64,000 nt of DNA from contig NZ_CP053707.1 of NCBI RefSeq assembly GCF_013201035.1, positions 3,286,001-3,350,000 on the forward strand, read 5' to 3'. The notes under the pieces were generated by a model. That model ran no database searches. It was not told where the DNA came from and worked only from the letters and a program-made list of their open reading frames with translations. Shown one piece after another: positions 53,433 to 61,752 of the stretch. Source of the DNA: Arthrobacter sp. NEB 688 (GTDB lineage Bacteria > Actinomycetota > Actinomycetes > Actinomycetales > Dermatophilaceae). The first letter of the stretch is position 1. Every line of letters starts with the position of its first letter. The position numbers and the translations under genes are program-made.

Positions 53433-54272
53433 TCAGGCGAGACGCGTGAACGTGACCTTCACCCCGAGCGCGGCGGTGGCCCGCCCCGAGTAGATGCCCT
53501 TGAAGGGCGGCACGTCGTCGTAGTCGCGGCCGCGCGCGACGACGACGTGGTCGTCGGCGACGGCCGTGCCGTTCGTCGGGTCGGCCGGCACCCAGGCGTC
53601 GTCCCAGAGCTCGACCCACGCGTGGCTCTCGCCGGTCGCGCTCTCGCCGACCTCCAGGTCGCGGCGGGGCACGAGGTAGCCGGACACGTACCGCGCCGGG
53701 ATGCCGAGCGCCCGCAGCGCCCCGACGGTCACGTGGGCGAAGTCCTGGCAGACGCCGGCGCGCTCCCGCCACGCCTCCTCGCCGGTGCTGTGGACGGCGG
53801 TCGCGCCGGGGCGGTACTCCATCGCCTCGCGGACCCGGGCGCACACGGCGTCGGCGGCCTCCCGGGGCGAGCCGAGCCCGCGCACCGACTCGACGAGCTC
53901 GGCGATGCCGTCCCCGACGCGCGTGCGGTCGGAGACCATGAGCCACTCGTAGAGGCGGTCCTGGACGGCGGGGTCGCGGACCGTCGCCCACGTGCAGGTC
54001 GCCGACGGCGGCGGGGTGCTGGAGCGCTCGACCGTCGAGATCGCCTCGATGTCGAGCCGGTCGTGCTGCGCGAGGCTCTCCATCGCCATGACGTGCGCGC
54101 CCCAGTGGTCGCGGTAGACGTGGCTCCACGTCATCGGCCGGATGCGGATGCGGTTCTCGAGCGTCGTCTGCCCGGCCTCGTTCGGCGGGGTCATCCGCAC
54201 CTCGTTGTGCGCGGCGCGGACCGGCCCGTCGTAGACGAGCGAGGTCGTGTGGACGATGCGGTAGCGGCGCAC
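53433..54272 (-). CDS. Transglutaminase-like cysteine protease-fold protein
   Basis: A 279-residue protein with the bacterial transglutaminase N-terminal beta region (YRIVHTTSLVYDGPVRAAHNEVRM) and a catalytic core with Cys in RAGVCQDFAHV, His in SHAWVELW and Asp in VPADPTNG, a complete triad. No signal peptide. It is the third gene of an ATP-grasp/alpha-E/transglutaminase operon, 1 nt after the alpha-E stop. In this conserved trio the transglutaminase-like enzyme is thought to be a peptidase acting on an ATP-grasp-made peptide modification; the substrate is unknown. Confidence 0.93.
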   Translation of the reverse strand: MRRYRIVHTTSLVYDGPVRAAHNEVRMTPPNEAGQTTLENRIRIRPMTWSHVYRDHWGAHVMAMESLAQHDRLDIEAISTVERSSTPPPSATCTWATVRDPAVQDRLYEWLMVSDRTRVGDGIAELVESVRGLGSPREAADAVCARVREAMEYRPGATAVHSTGEEAWRERAGVCQDFAHVTVGALRALGIPARYVSGYLVPRRDLEVGESATGESHAWVELWDDAWVPADPTNGTAVADDHVVVARGRDYDDVPPFKGIYSGRATAALGVKVTFTRLA

Positions 54273-54273
54273 G

Positions 54274-55200
54274 TCAGACCACGTCCCTCGTCCAGGTCGG
54301 CAGCGGGCCGGCCTGGAAGTAGCGGGCGGCGATCGCCGTCGACGCCGCGGTGACGGCCGCCTGCACACGGAGCATCTGCGCCGGCAGGTCGGCGATGACC
54401 TCGGCCGTCGAGCGGTACTCGAGCGAGGTGCGCACGCGCCCGAGCTGGCGACGGGCCTCGTCCGAGACGCCGATGCGCTCGGCCTGCGGCGGCGAGAGCG
54501 CCTCGAGCCGGCGCTCGGCCTCGAGCAGCGAGAAGAAGACCGACCGGGGGAACTCGCGGTCGAGGACGAGGAACGCGGCGGCGCGGTCGTCGCTGAGGAG
54601 ACCGCGCTGGCTGCGCATGAACGCCTGCTGCGCACCGCAGCTCGACAGCACGACCGACCACGGCGCTCCCCCGCCGGGCAGGCCGCCGGTGGCCACGAGG
54701 CGCGCCGTCATGTCGGCCCGCTCGATGCTGCGCCCGAGCACGAGGAAGTCCCACGCCTCGTCGTGCGACATCGTCGAGTCCGCGATGCCGGCGACGAACG
54801 CAGCCCGCTCGCGCACCCACGACAGGTGCCGCTCCGTGACCCCCGCGCGGCCGAAGCCGTTCCAGCGGTGCCACGTCGTGTTGATGCCCTCCCACAGCTC
54901 CGTCGAGAGGGTCTCGCGGGCGCGCCGGGCGTTCTCGCGGGCGGCGAACCACGCGCCGCTGATCGAGCTCGGGTTGGTGCGGTCGAACACGAGCGAGGCG
55001 CCGACGTCGTCGAACGAGACCGGGCCCTCGTGCGGCAGGCCCATGATCACCGACAGGACGGTGCGCGCGGCCTCGGCCTCGACCGCGACGGGGTCCTCCA
55101 GCAGCTGCAGCCGCAGGACGTCGACGATGCGGGCGGTGCCGTCGGCGCGCTCGGTGTAGCGCCCGATCCAGAACAGCGACTCCGCGATCCGGCTCAGCAT
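54274..55200 (-). CDS. Alpha-E domain protein
   Basis: A 308-residue all-helical protein of the alpha-E (DUF403) family, recognised by MLSRIAESLFWIGRYTERAD at the N-terminus, FLVLGRSIERADMTARL in the middle and paired Glu/Arg motifs. The biochemical role is not established; it always accompanies circularly permuted ATP-grasp and transglutaminase-like genes. Its ATG overlaps the ATP-grasp stop by seven bases and its stop is one base from the transglutaminase start, so all three are translationally coupled. Confidence 0.94.
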   Translation of the reverse strand: MLSRIAESLFWIGRYTERADGTARIVDVLRLQLLEDPVAVEAEAARTVLSVIMGLPHEGPVSFDDVGASLVFDRTNPSSISGAWFAARENARRARETLSTELWEGINTTWHRWNGFGRAGVTERHLSWVRERAAFVAGIADSTMSHDEAWDFLVLGRSIERADMTARLVATGGLPGGGAPWSVVLSSCGAQQAFMRSQRGLLSDDRAAAFLVLDREFPRSVFFSLLEAERRLEALSPPQAERIGVSDEARRQLGRVRTSLEYRSTAEVIADLPAQMLRVQAAVTAASTAIAARYFQAGPLPTWTRDVV

Positions 55201-56819
55201 CGGGTCGCTCCCCCGTCGTCCGGACGGCCCTGCTGCTGCTGTTGCTGCTGGGCGCGCATGCTGTCCTCGAGCGAGGCGGTCGGGGCGCTCATGACGACGA
55301 CCTCCCGGTTGTCGGGGTGCGCGGCGGACGCCGGCGGGACTCCGCGGCGGTCGGAGAGGACCCACGTGTCCTTCGACCCGCCACCCTGGCTGGAGTTGAC
55401 GACGAGCTCGCCCTCGGGCAGCGCGACGCGGGTGAGCCCGCCGGGCAGGACGCGCACGCGGTCGCCGTCGTTGACCGCGAAGGGGCGCAGGTCGACGTGG
55501 CGCGGCGCGAGCCGGCCGTCGATGAGCGTCGGCACGGTCGAGAGCTGGACGACGGGCTGGGCGATCCACCCGCGGGGGTCGCGGCGGATGGCCTCGCGCA
55601 CCCGGTCGAGCGTCGCCCCGTCGGCGCGCGGGCCGACGACGAGCCCCTTGCCGCCGGAGCCGTCGACGGGCTTGACGACCATCTCGTCGAGGTGGGCCAG
55701 CACGTGCTCGAGGCCGGCGTCGTCGGCGCAGCGGTAGGTGTCGACGTTGGGCAGGATCGGGTCCTCGTCGAGGTAGAAGCGGATGAGCTCGGGCAGGTAG
55801 CTGTAGATGAGCTTGTCGTCGGCGACGCCGTTGCCGATCGCGTTGGCCACCGTGACGCGGCCGGCGCGCATCGCCGAGACGAGGCCGGCGGCCCCGAGGA
55901 CCGAGTCGCCGCGGAAGTGCACGGGGTCGATGAACTCGTCGTCGACGCGGCGGTAGATGACGTCGACCGGCCGGTCGCCCGTCGTCGTGCGCATCCGCAC
56001 CTGCCCTCCGACACAGACGAGGTCGCGCCCCTCGACCAGCTCGACGCCCATCATCCGGGCGAGGAGGGCGTGCTCGAAGTACGCGCTGTTGAAGACGCCG
56101 GGGGTGAGGACCACGACGGTCGGGTCGCTGGCACCGTCGGGGGCCGCGGCGCGCAGGGCGTCGAGGAGCATCCGCGGGTAGTCGTGCACCGGCCGGATGC
56201 GCATCGTCGCGAACGCCTCGGGGAAGACGTTGGCCATCGCGCGGCGGTTGGCGATGACGTAGCTGACCCCGGACGGCACGCGGACGTTGTCCTCGAGGAC
56301 GCGGAAGGTGCCCTGCTCGTCGCGGATGAGGTCGACCCCGGAGACGTGCACGCGCACGCCGTTGGTGGGCCGGATGCCCATGACCGCCCGGTGGTAGTGG
56401 CTCGAGCTGGCGATGAGGCGCCACGGGAGGATGCCCTCGTGGACCGCGCGCGGGATCTCGCCCTCGCGCGAGTAGATGTCGTCGAGGAACGACTCCAGCG
56501 CCGTGACCCGTTGCTGCACACCGGACTCGATGACCTGCCACTCGTGGGCGCTGATGACCCGGGGCACCGCGTCGAGGGGGAAGGGACGTTCCTCCCCGGC
56601 GTAGTCGAAGGTGACGCCCTGGTCGAGGTAGGAGCGCGCGAGGATGTCCGCCCGCTCGCGCAGCGTCGTCCCCGTCGTCGAGCGCAGGGTGTGGAAGACG
56701 GCCTTGTACGGCGTCCTCGGCTCGTGCGGGGCCGCGAGCATCTCGTCCCACGGTCCGCCGCCGAGCCGGTAGCCGTCGAACAGGCTGCCCGTGGCCTCGG
56801 TGCTGGTCGGCTCGGTCAC
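55194..56819 (-). CDS. Circularly permuted ATP-grasp protein
   Basis: A 541-residue protein of the circularly permuted ATP-grasp type 2 family, predicted to ligate amino acids or peptides using ATP. Conserved blocks are FLDDIYSREGEIPRAVHEG, VLEDNVRVPSGVSYVIANR, NAIGNGVADDKLIYSYLP, MVVKPVDGSGGKGLVVGP and LPEGELVVNSSQGGGSKDTWVL. The last about 30 residues contain a run of seven glutamines encoded mostly by CAG, unusual and possibly length-variable. TAGGTT (56826-56831, minus strand) lies 6 nt before the GTG, indicating a leaderless message that carries the whole three-gene operon. Confidence 0.94.
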   Translation of the reverse strand: MTEPTSTEATGSLFDGYRLGGGPWDEMLAAPHEPRTPYKAVFHTLRSTTGTTLRERADILARSYLDQGVTFDYAGEERPFPLDAVPRVISAHEWQVIESGVQQRVTALESFLDDIYSREGEIPRAVHEGILPWRLIASSSHYHRAVMGIRPTNGVRVHVSGVDLIRDEQGTFRVLEDNVRVPSGVSYVIANRRAMANVFPEAFATMRIRPVHDYPRMLLDALRAAAPDGASDPTVVVLTPGVFNSAYFEHALLARMMGVELVEGRDLVCVGGQVRMRTTTGDRPVDVIYRRVDDEFIDPVHFRGDSVLGAAGLVSAMRAGRVTVANAIGNGVADDKLIYSYLPELIRFYLDEDPILPNVDTYRCADDAGLEHVLAHLDEMVVKPVDGSGGKGLVVGPRADGATLDRVREAIRRDPRGWIAQPVVQLSTVPTLIDGRLAPRHVDLRPFAVNDGDRVRVLPGGLTRVALPEGELVVNSSQGGGSKDTWVLSDRRGVPPASAAHPDNREVVVMSAPTASLEDSMRAQQQQQQQGRPDDGGATRC

Positions 56820-57066
56820 GGGCCGAACCTAGGACGAAACGGTGACCGTGTCATCACGGACGTGTCTCGGCCGTGTTTCCGGACGGAGGGCGCGGGGGCG
56901 CGGCGGCGCGAGCCGGGCGGGGAAACCGGCGAGGGGCGCGGATGCGTCCCCGCCCTCCGCCGACTTCCCCGTCATCGCCGCGAGGGCGCCGGACCTCGGC
57001 CCGGTGCGCCCGCCCCGTCGCGACCGGGGTGTTCGCGGATGCCGTCAGGTCGACCGCGAGGGCGGT

Positions 57067-57762
57067 CTAAGCACCGGGTCTCTGGGCGACCTGTCGCAGG
57101 AGCGCGTACACCTCGGGCATCCCTCGCTCGGTCCAGTCCCGCGCCTGGACGAGCACCTGTGACTGCCCACTGGCCGCGTCCTCCTCCCACATCTCCACAC
57201 GAATCTCTGCTTCTCGCCGCTGGCTCGCGTCCAGAAGCCGTGGGAGCTCGGTCCGGAGCCGCGGCAGATCCTGCGCGACCTCCAGCACGAAGCAGTGGGA
57301 CGGAGGGGGAAACCGCTGGTCGGAGAGGTCGACGCCGCGCCGGAAGCCCACTCCGGAGAGCCTGCACTCCCGGAGGTCGTTTCCCGTGACCCTGTTGCGT
57401 GAGCGACCGAACGCCTGCGCCTCCCAGGCCGAGGGCTGCGCACTGAGCACGGCCTCCTCGATCGTCCCCGAGAAGGAGCAGCGCACGAACTCTGCCGCAC
57501 CCGAGATGAACCGGGAGATGCGCACCGCATCGAAGCGACAGTCCTCGAAGAGCACGTTGCCCGGGGTCACGGACCGGATGTCGCTGTCAGCGAAGAGGCA
57601 GCCTCGAAAGACCGTCTGCTGCACGCCGGACCCGAACTTCGCCTCACCGGTCAGACCGACGAACTGACAGTCTTCGAAGGAGCTCTCGACGACCGTGAGC
57701 TCCCCGTCCACGACATGCCGAACCCCGACCTCGGACACGTGCCGGAGCACGAGCCCGGTCAC
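57067..57762 (-). CDS. Pentapeptide-repeat-like protein of atypical composition
   Basis: A 231-residue protein. The first about 130 residues have the five-residue rhythm of pentapeptide repeats (FEDCQFVGL, FRGCLFADSDI, FEDCRFDAVRI, FVRCSFSGTI, DLRECRLSGVGF), predicting a right-handed beta-helix. The C-terminal about 90 residues are mixed alpha/beta (FVLEVAQDLPRLRTELPRLL, VLVQARDWTERG) and unrecognised. The GTG at 57762 follows GGAGG by 6 nt. Codon third positions are noticeably less GC-rich than in neighbours, suggesting recent acquisition. No mobile-element remnants are seen. A function such as gyrase protection cannot be claimed. Confidence 0.7.
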   Translation of the reverse strand: MTGLVLRHVSEVGVRHVVDGELTVVESSFEDCQFVGLTGEAKFGSGVQQTVFRGCLFADSDIRSVTPGNVLFEDCRFDAVRISRFISGAAEFVRCSFSGTIEEAVLSAQPSAWEAQAFGRSRNRVTGNDLRECRLSGVGFRRGVDLSDQRFPPPSHCFVLEVAQDLPRLRTELPRLLDASQRREAEIRVEMWEEDAASGQSQVLVQARDWTERGMPEVYALLRQVAQRPGA

Positions 57763-58104
57763 TGACGTCCTCCGTCGACGGCTCGGTCCCTGCTCGCACC
57801 AGCCGGAGCCCACACCGTTGCGCACCCACCCATGGCGTGACCCTAGGTCCCTCCGCACGCCTTCGCGGCGGGCCGCGCGGTCCCGCGCCATTCTCGGCAC
57901 GGTTGGGTCGACGGTGTCCTCGTCGCGTCGCGGCGGCACCCCTGGCGTGACCGTCACGGCTGCCGCCCTCGATGGGCGCTCCGCGCTGGTGGCCCTGGGC
58001 GCCTGAGCTCGGCCCCCGCGTCCGGTGACGGCGTGAGCGGGCACCGGGTCACCCGCGCGCCCCGGCGTCGGCCACAATGAGCGGTGCACCGACCGAGCGA
58101 CGAC
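57763..58104. other. Intergenic region between the pentapeptide-like gene and the cold-shock gene
   Basis: A 350-bp gap between divergent genes. I see no convincing coding sequence or RNA gene. CACAAT at 58073-58078 may be the -10 element of the cold-shock gene, giving a short leader of about 35 nt. The part next to 57763 shares the lower GC of the pentapeptide-like gene. Confidence 0.5.
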
Positions 58105-58115
58105 GAGGAGCCGCC

Positions 58116-59078
58116 ATGTCCGAGGGAACCGTCCGCTGGTTCGACGCCGACCGAGGCTTCGGCTTCATCGCGCTCGGCGAGGGCGAGGAGGACCTCTACG
58201 TCCACGCGTCCGACGTCGTCGGCGACGAGCGCACCAAGCAGCTGCGCGAGGGTCAGGTCGTCGAGTTCGAGGTCGCCGAGGGCGACCGGGGCCCGCTGGC
58301 CCGCCACGTCCGGGTCATCTCCGACGTGAGCGCCGACGCGCCCGTGGGCGAGCTCGGCACCGTCGCCTGGTACGAGCCCTCGAAGGGCTACGGCTTCGTG
58401 ACGGCCGACGCCGGTGGTGCCGAGGTCTTCGTGCACGCCTCGGCCATCGTCGTCGGCGGCGTCCTGACGGAGGGCCAGCGCGTCGCGCTGCTCGTCGTCG
58501 ACGGCGAGAAGGGCCCGCAGGCCGACGTCCTCATCCCCCTCGGGCCGGAGGCCGCCGGGCCCGCCGGTGGCGCCGCGGCGTCCGACGGGGCTGACGGCAC
58601 CGTCACCTGGTACGACTGGGACAAGGGCTTCGGCTTCATCACCCCCGAGGCGGGCGGCGCGGACGTCTTCGTCCACGCCCGCGAGCTGGCCGGCGGCCTC
58701 GACGAGCTGGAGGAGGGCGACCGGGTGACCTTCGACGTCGCCCAGGGCGAGAAGGGACCCCAGGCGCGTGGCGTGCGGCTGGTCGGCGGTGGCGGCGGCG
58801 GTGCACCGCGCCGCGCTCCGGCGGCGGCTCCGTCCCGCGGACGCTCCGGTGGCCAGAAGCCCTCGTCCGCGCCGGCGCGCGGTGGCGAGGGTGTCGTCGC
58901 CCGCTACGACGAGGAGCGCGGCTTCGGCTTCATCTCCCCCGACGCCGGCGGCGCGGACCTCTTCGTCCACGTCTCGGTCATCCGGGGCAGCGACCCCCTC
59001 TACCCGGGCGACCGGGTCCGCTACCAGGTGCGACAGAGCGACCGAGGACCCCAGGCCGACCGCGTCGAGCGGGTCTGA
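58116..59078 (+). CDS. Protein with four tandem cold-shock domains
   Basis: A 320-residue protein with four cold-shock (CSD/OB-fold) domains starting at about residues 4, 81, 161 and 259: [15 protein letters not shown]...[22 protein letters not shown]...[22 protein letters not shown]...DVFVHAR and [15 protein letters not shown]...DLFVHVS. RNP1 (KGFGFI) and RNP2 (VFVH) motifs are kept in each copy, so all four may bind single-stranded RNA or DNA. An about 35-residue Gly/Ala/Arg/Ser-rich linker separates domains 3 and 4. Ordinary bacterial Csp proteins have one domain of about 67 residues. GAGGAG lies 5 nt before the ATG. Confidence 0.92.
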   Translation: MSEGTVRWFDADRGFGFIALGEGEEDLYVHASDVVGDERTKQLREGQVVEFEVAEGDRGPLARHVRVISDVSADAPVGELGTVAWYEPSKGYGFVTADAGGAEVFVHASAIVVGGVLTEGQRVALLVVDGEKGPQADVLIPLGPEAAGPAGGAAASDGADGTVTWYDWDKGFGFITPEAGGADVFVHARELAGGLDELEEGDRVTFDVAQGEKGPQARGVRLVGGGGGGAPRRAPAAAPSRGRSGGQKPSSAPARGGEGVVARYDEERGFGFISPDAGGADLFVHVSVIRGSDPLYPGDRVRYQVRQSDRGPQADRVERV

Positions 59079-59087
59079 GCCCGACGC

Positions 59088-59477
59088 TCAGCGGTTGCCG
59101 TCGAGGTAGTACGAGCCCCACACGACGTTGTCCAGCCGCTGCGTGCGCGGCAGGTACTGCCGCGGGTCACGGACCCGGCCGCACCGCACGCACTCGAGCG
59201 CGATGATCATCGGCTCCTCACGGTTGGGGTGCAGGGTCCGGTCGTGGTGCACACCGGCCCAGCACCGCGCCGAGGCTCGACCGCCGCAGCGCACCGCGAC
59301 CAGCTCCCAGCGCAGCCTCGGCGCGCCCGCGAGCACCGACACCGCGTAGCCCAGCCGACGCCGGGCGGGCATCGCGAACAGCTCGGCGTCGAGCTCGTCG
59401 GCGTAGCGCCACCGGGAGGCGACGGGGAGGAGCCGCACCGCGCAGCCCAGCAGCAGGCGGGCCGCCCGCGTCGTCAC
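59088..59477 (-). CDS. Unknown protein coupled to a PadR regulator
   Basis: A 129-residue protein. Residues about 1-60 contain a hydrophobic start (ARLLLGCAVRLLPVASRWRY) and ADELDAELFAMPARRRLGYAVSVLAGAPRLRWEL, a pattern often seen in proteins encoded beside PadR regulators. The C-terminal part has a CxxC pair (LECVRCGRVRD). I cannot assign a function. The GTG overlaps the padR stop by four bases, so it is translationally coupled and probably part of the PadR-controlled response. Confidence 0.68.
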   Translation of the reverse strand: MTTRAARLLLGCAVRLLPVASRWRYADELDAELFAMPARRRLGYAVSVLAGAPRLRWELVAVRCGGRASARCWAGVHHDRTLHPNREEPMIIALECVRCGRVRDPRQYLPRTQRLDNVVWGSYYLDGNR

Positions 59478-59818
59478 GACGTCCCCCCGAGCGCCGGACG
59501 GCCGGCCATCCGGCCCCGCAGCCTGGCCCGTCGAGCCTGGGCTGACGCCAGGGCAGCGGCCGCCTCGCGGACGCCGGACGCGGTGAGGCGGTAGAAGCGC
59601 CGGCGGGGACGACCGACGCCGGCGGGGTCGACGTCCTCCCACCCGCTCTCGAGCCACCCGGCTCCCTCGAGGCGCGCGAGGATCGGGTGGACCGTCCCGC
59701 TCGCCAGGCCCGCGTGCGAGCCGATCTCGAGCCCGTAGCGGGCGACGTCCGGGTCCTCCACGAAGACCTCGAGGACGGCCCGCGTGGGTCCGGTCATCTT
59801 TGGACCTCGCTGTTCCAT
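59474..59818 (-). CDS. PadR-family transcriptional regulator
   Basis: A 114-residue winged-helix repressor of the PadR type: TRAVLEVFVEDPDVARYGLEI, LASGTVHPILARLEGAGWLE and GRPRRRFYRLTASGVREAAAAL are the conserved helix, recognition and wing segments. The dimerisation helix is short. The ATG at 59818 is preceded by TAGGTAGAGGTAGA, a short direct repeat that may be its own operator. An ATG seven codons downstream is an alternative start. It is coupled to the unknown protein at 59088. Confidence 0.9.
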   Translation of the reverse strand: MEQRGPKMTGPTRAVLEVFVEDPDVARYGLEIGSHAGLASGTVHPILARLEGAGWLESGWEDVDPAGVGRPRRRFYRLTASGVREAAAALASAQARRARLRGRMAGRPALGGTS

Positions 59819-59985
59819 GGTCTACCTCTACCTAGGGGTCGGCCCAAGTGTCCATCCCCGCGGGACACGCGTCGGCCGCGCCGGCGACCGGTGCGCGCCC
59901 AGCTGCGCTCATGCCCCACGGCCGGGGGGCTGCAGGCACCCGGAACTCGCTGGCCCGCAGGCCCCCCGCGCCCTAGCCTGCCCGG

Positions 59986-60447
59986 GTGCCGAGCACCCAC
60001 CCGCCGCCCGTCGTCCTCTCCCCCGTCGACGCCACCACGTGGCGAGCCGTCGCCGCGCTCCGGGTCGCCCCGGAGCAGGAGGCCTTCGTGGCCGCGCCGT
60101 TGCACTACCTCGCGCTCTGCGCGTACGGCGGGGTGTGGTCGGCGCTGGCGGCGAGCGTCGAGGACGAGGTGGTCGGGTTCCTCATGCAGGGCGTCGACGA
60201 CGAGGACGGGAGCGTCTGGCTCGGCGGCATCCTCGTCGACGCCCGGCACCAGGGGCGGGGTGTCGGGCGGGCGATGGTCACCGCGGCGCTCGACCGGTGG
60301 GCCGCACAGGCGGCCGGTGCGGGTTTCGCCCTGACCTACGACCCGGCCAACACGCGGGCGGCCGGGCTGTACCGGTCGCTCGGCTTCGTCGAGACCGGCG
60401 AGGTCGACGACGACGAGGTCGTCGCCCGCCGTCCCGCCGCGGGCTGA
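59986..60447 (+). CDS. GNAT-family N-acetyltransferase
   Basis: A 153-residue single-domain acetyltransferase resembling the SpeG/PaiA-like set: GGILVDARHQGRGVGRAMVTAAL is the acetyl-CoA loop and DPANTRAAGLYRSLGFVETGE the C-terminal motif. SPVDATTWRAVAALRVAPEQ at the N-terminus is seen in a diamine or spermidine acetyltransferase-like subgroup, but the acceptor is uncertain. TAGCCT (59974-59979) lies 6 nt before the GTG: leaderless. Confidence 0.88.
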   Translation: MPSTHPPPVVLSPVDATTWRAVAALRVAPEQEAFVAAPLHYLALCAYGGVWSALAASVEDEVVGFLMQGVDDEDGSVWLGGILVDARHQGRGVGRAMVTAALDRWAAQAAGAGFALTYDPANTRAAGLYRSLGFVETGEVDDDEVVARRPAAG

Positions 60448-60510
60448 CCCCGACCGCCGGAACGCTGCGGGCGCCGGACCCGTTGCACCGGTACCGACGA
60501 GAGGACCCGC

Positions 60511-60921
60511 GTGCGCACGCTGCTCAACATCATCTGGTTCGTCTTCGGGGGCTTCTGGCTCGCCCTCGGCTACGCCCTCGCCGGGGTCGTGCTCTGCGTC
60601 CTCGTCGTGACCTTCCCGCTGGGGGTGGCGTCGCTGCGGATGGCCAGCTACGCGCTGTGGCCGTTCGGTCGGGCGGTCGTCGAGAAGCCCGGCGCCGGAA
60701 CGGGATCCGTGCTGCTCAACATCGTCTGGATCGTGCTCGCCGGATGGTGGCTCGCCCTCGGGCACCTGGCGACGGCGGTCGCGCAGGCCGTGACGATCAT
60801 CGGCATCCCGTTGGCGATCGCCAACCTCAAGATGCTGCCGGTCTCGCTCGTGCCCTACGGCAAGGAGATCGTGCGCACGGACGCGCTGCCACCCGGCCGG
60901 CGTCCGCTGCACTCGCTCTGA
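60511..60921 (+). CDS. YccF-domain inner membrane protein
   Basis: A 136-residue membrane protein with two tandem YccF (DUF307) repeats: LLNIIWFVFGGFWLALGYAL and LLNIVWIVLAGWWLALGHLA each start a helix pair, followed by VTFPLGVASLRMASYALWPFG and IGIPLAIANLKMLPVSLVPYG. Function unknown. The GTG start follows GAGAGGA. It lies between GNAT and recX and converges on recX. Confidence 0.92.
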   Translation: MRTLLNIIWFVFGGFWLALGYALAGVVLCVLVVTFPLGVASLRMASYALWPFGRAVVEKPGAGTGSVLLNIVWIVLAGWWLALGHLATAVAQAVTIIGIPLAIANLKMLPVSLVPYGKEIVRTDALPPGRRPLHSL

Positions 60922-60943
60922 CCCGGCGCCTCGGGCCGAGGGG

Positions 60944-61741
60944 TCAGTCGCGCCGGTGCTCCGGCGCCTCACGGACGGCCTCGCGCACCAGGCGCATCGT
61001 CACCTCGGCGTCGTAGCCCTTGCGGGCGAGCATTCCGGCGAGGCGGCGGGTCTGGACGTGCGGCTCGAGCCCGTGCATCGTGCGCATCTTCTTCGCGACG
61101 AGCGCCCGCGCCCGCTCCTCCTCGTCGTGCGGGTCCACCTCCGCGAGGGCCTCGGCGGCGGTGTCGTCGTCGACGCCCTTGCGGCGCAGCTCCTGACGCA
61201 GGGCGCGGCGGGCCAGGCCGCGCCCGACCTGCTGGGAGCGGACGAGCATCCCCGCGTAGACGCCGTCGTCGACGAGGCCGACCTCCTCCATCCGGTCGAG
61301 GACGGCCGCGGCCACCTCGTCGGGGCACTCCTTGCGCCGGAGCACGTCCTCGAGGTGACGCCGGCTGCGCGGCGCCGCCGTCAGCTGGCGCAGCACGATC
61401 TGCCGGGCCCACTCGTGCGGGTCCGGCTCGCTCCCCCGCGTCCGCGGGTCGGCCTCGGGGTCGGCCGGCCGGCCGCGTGAGGCGGCGCCCCGGGCCGAGC
61501 GACCCCCGCGCCCCTCGCCCCGTCCGGCGCGCGAACGCCCACCGGGACGGCGGCGGGTGGCGCCGCCTGCGCCGTCACCACCGGCCGAGCCGTCGTCGGC
61601 GGGCCCCGGTTCGGTCTCGGACCCCGACCACGACGTGCCCCCGGGTGTCTCGCCGGCGAGCACCGCGCGGAGGTCGTCGAGGGACGGGGTCGGCCCCACC
61701 GCCCACTCGGGCGGCGGGGCCGAACCGTCACTGAACGCCAT
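60944..61741 (-). CDS. recX: Regulatory protein RecX with long disordered N-terminus
   Basis: A 265-residue RecA inhibitor. The RecX core occupies the last about 155 residues (RQIVLRQLTAAPRSRRHLED, VLDRMEEVGLVDDGVYAGML, RRALRQELRRKGVDDDTAAEAL, RLAGMLARKGYDAEVTMRLV), three helical repeats. The first about 110 residues are a Gly/Ser/Arg-rich low-complexity extension, longer than usual. It lies 11 nt downstream of recA and is cotranscribed under the same SOS-type control. Confidence 0.94.
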   Translation of the reverse strand: MAFSDGSAPPPEWAVGPTPSLDDLRAVLAGETPGGTSWSGSETEPGPADDGSAGGDGAGGATRRRPGGRSRAGRGEGRGGRSARGAASRGRPADPEADPRTRGSEPDPHEWARQIVLRQLTAAPRSRRHLEDVLRRKECPDEVAAAVLDRMEEVGLVDDGVYAGMLVRSQQVGRGLARRALRQELRRKGVDDDTAAEALAEVDPHDEEERARALVAKKMRTMHGLEPHVQTRRLAGMLARKGYDAEVTMRLVREAVREAPEHRRD

Positions 61742-61752
61742 CGGCGTCGACC

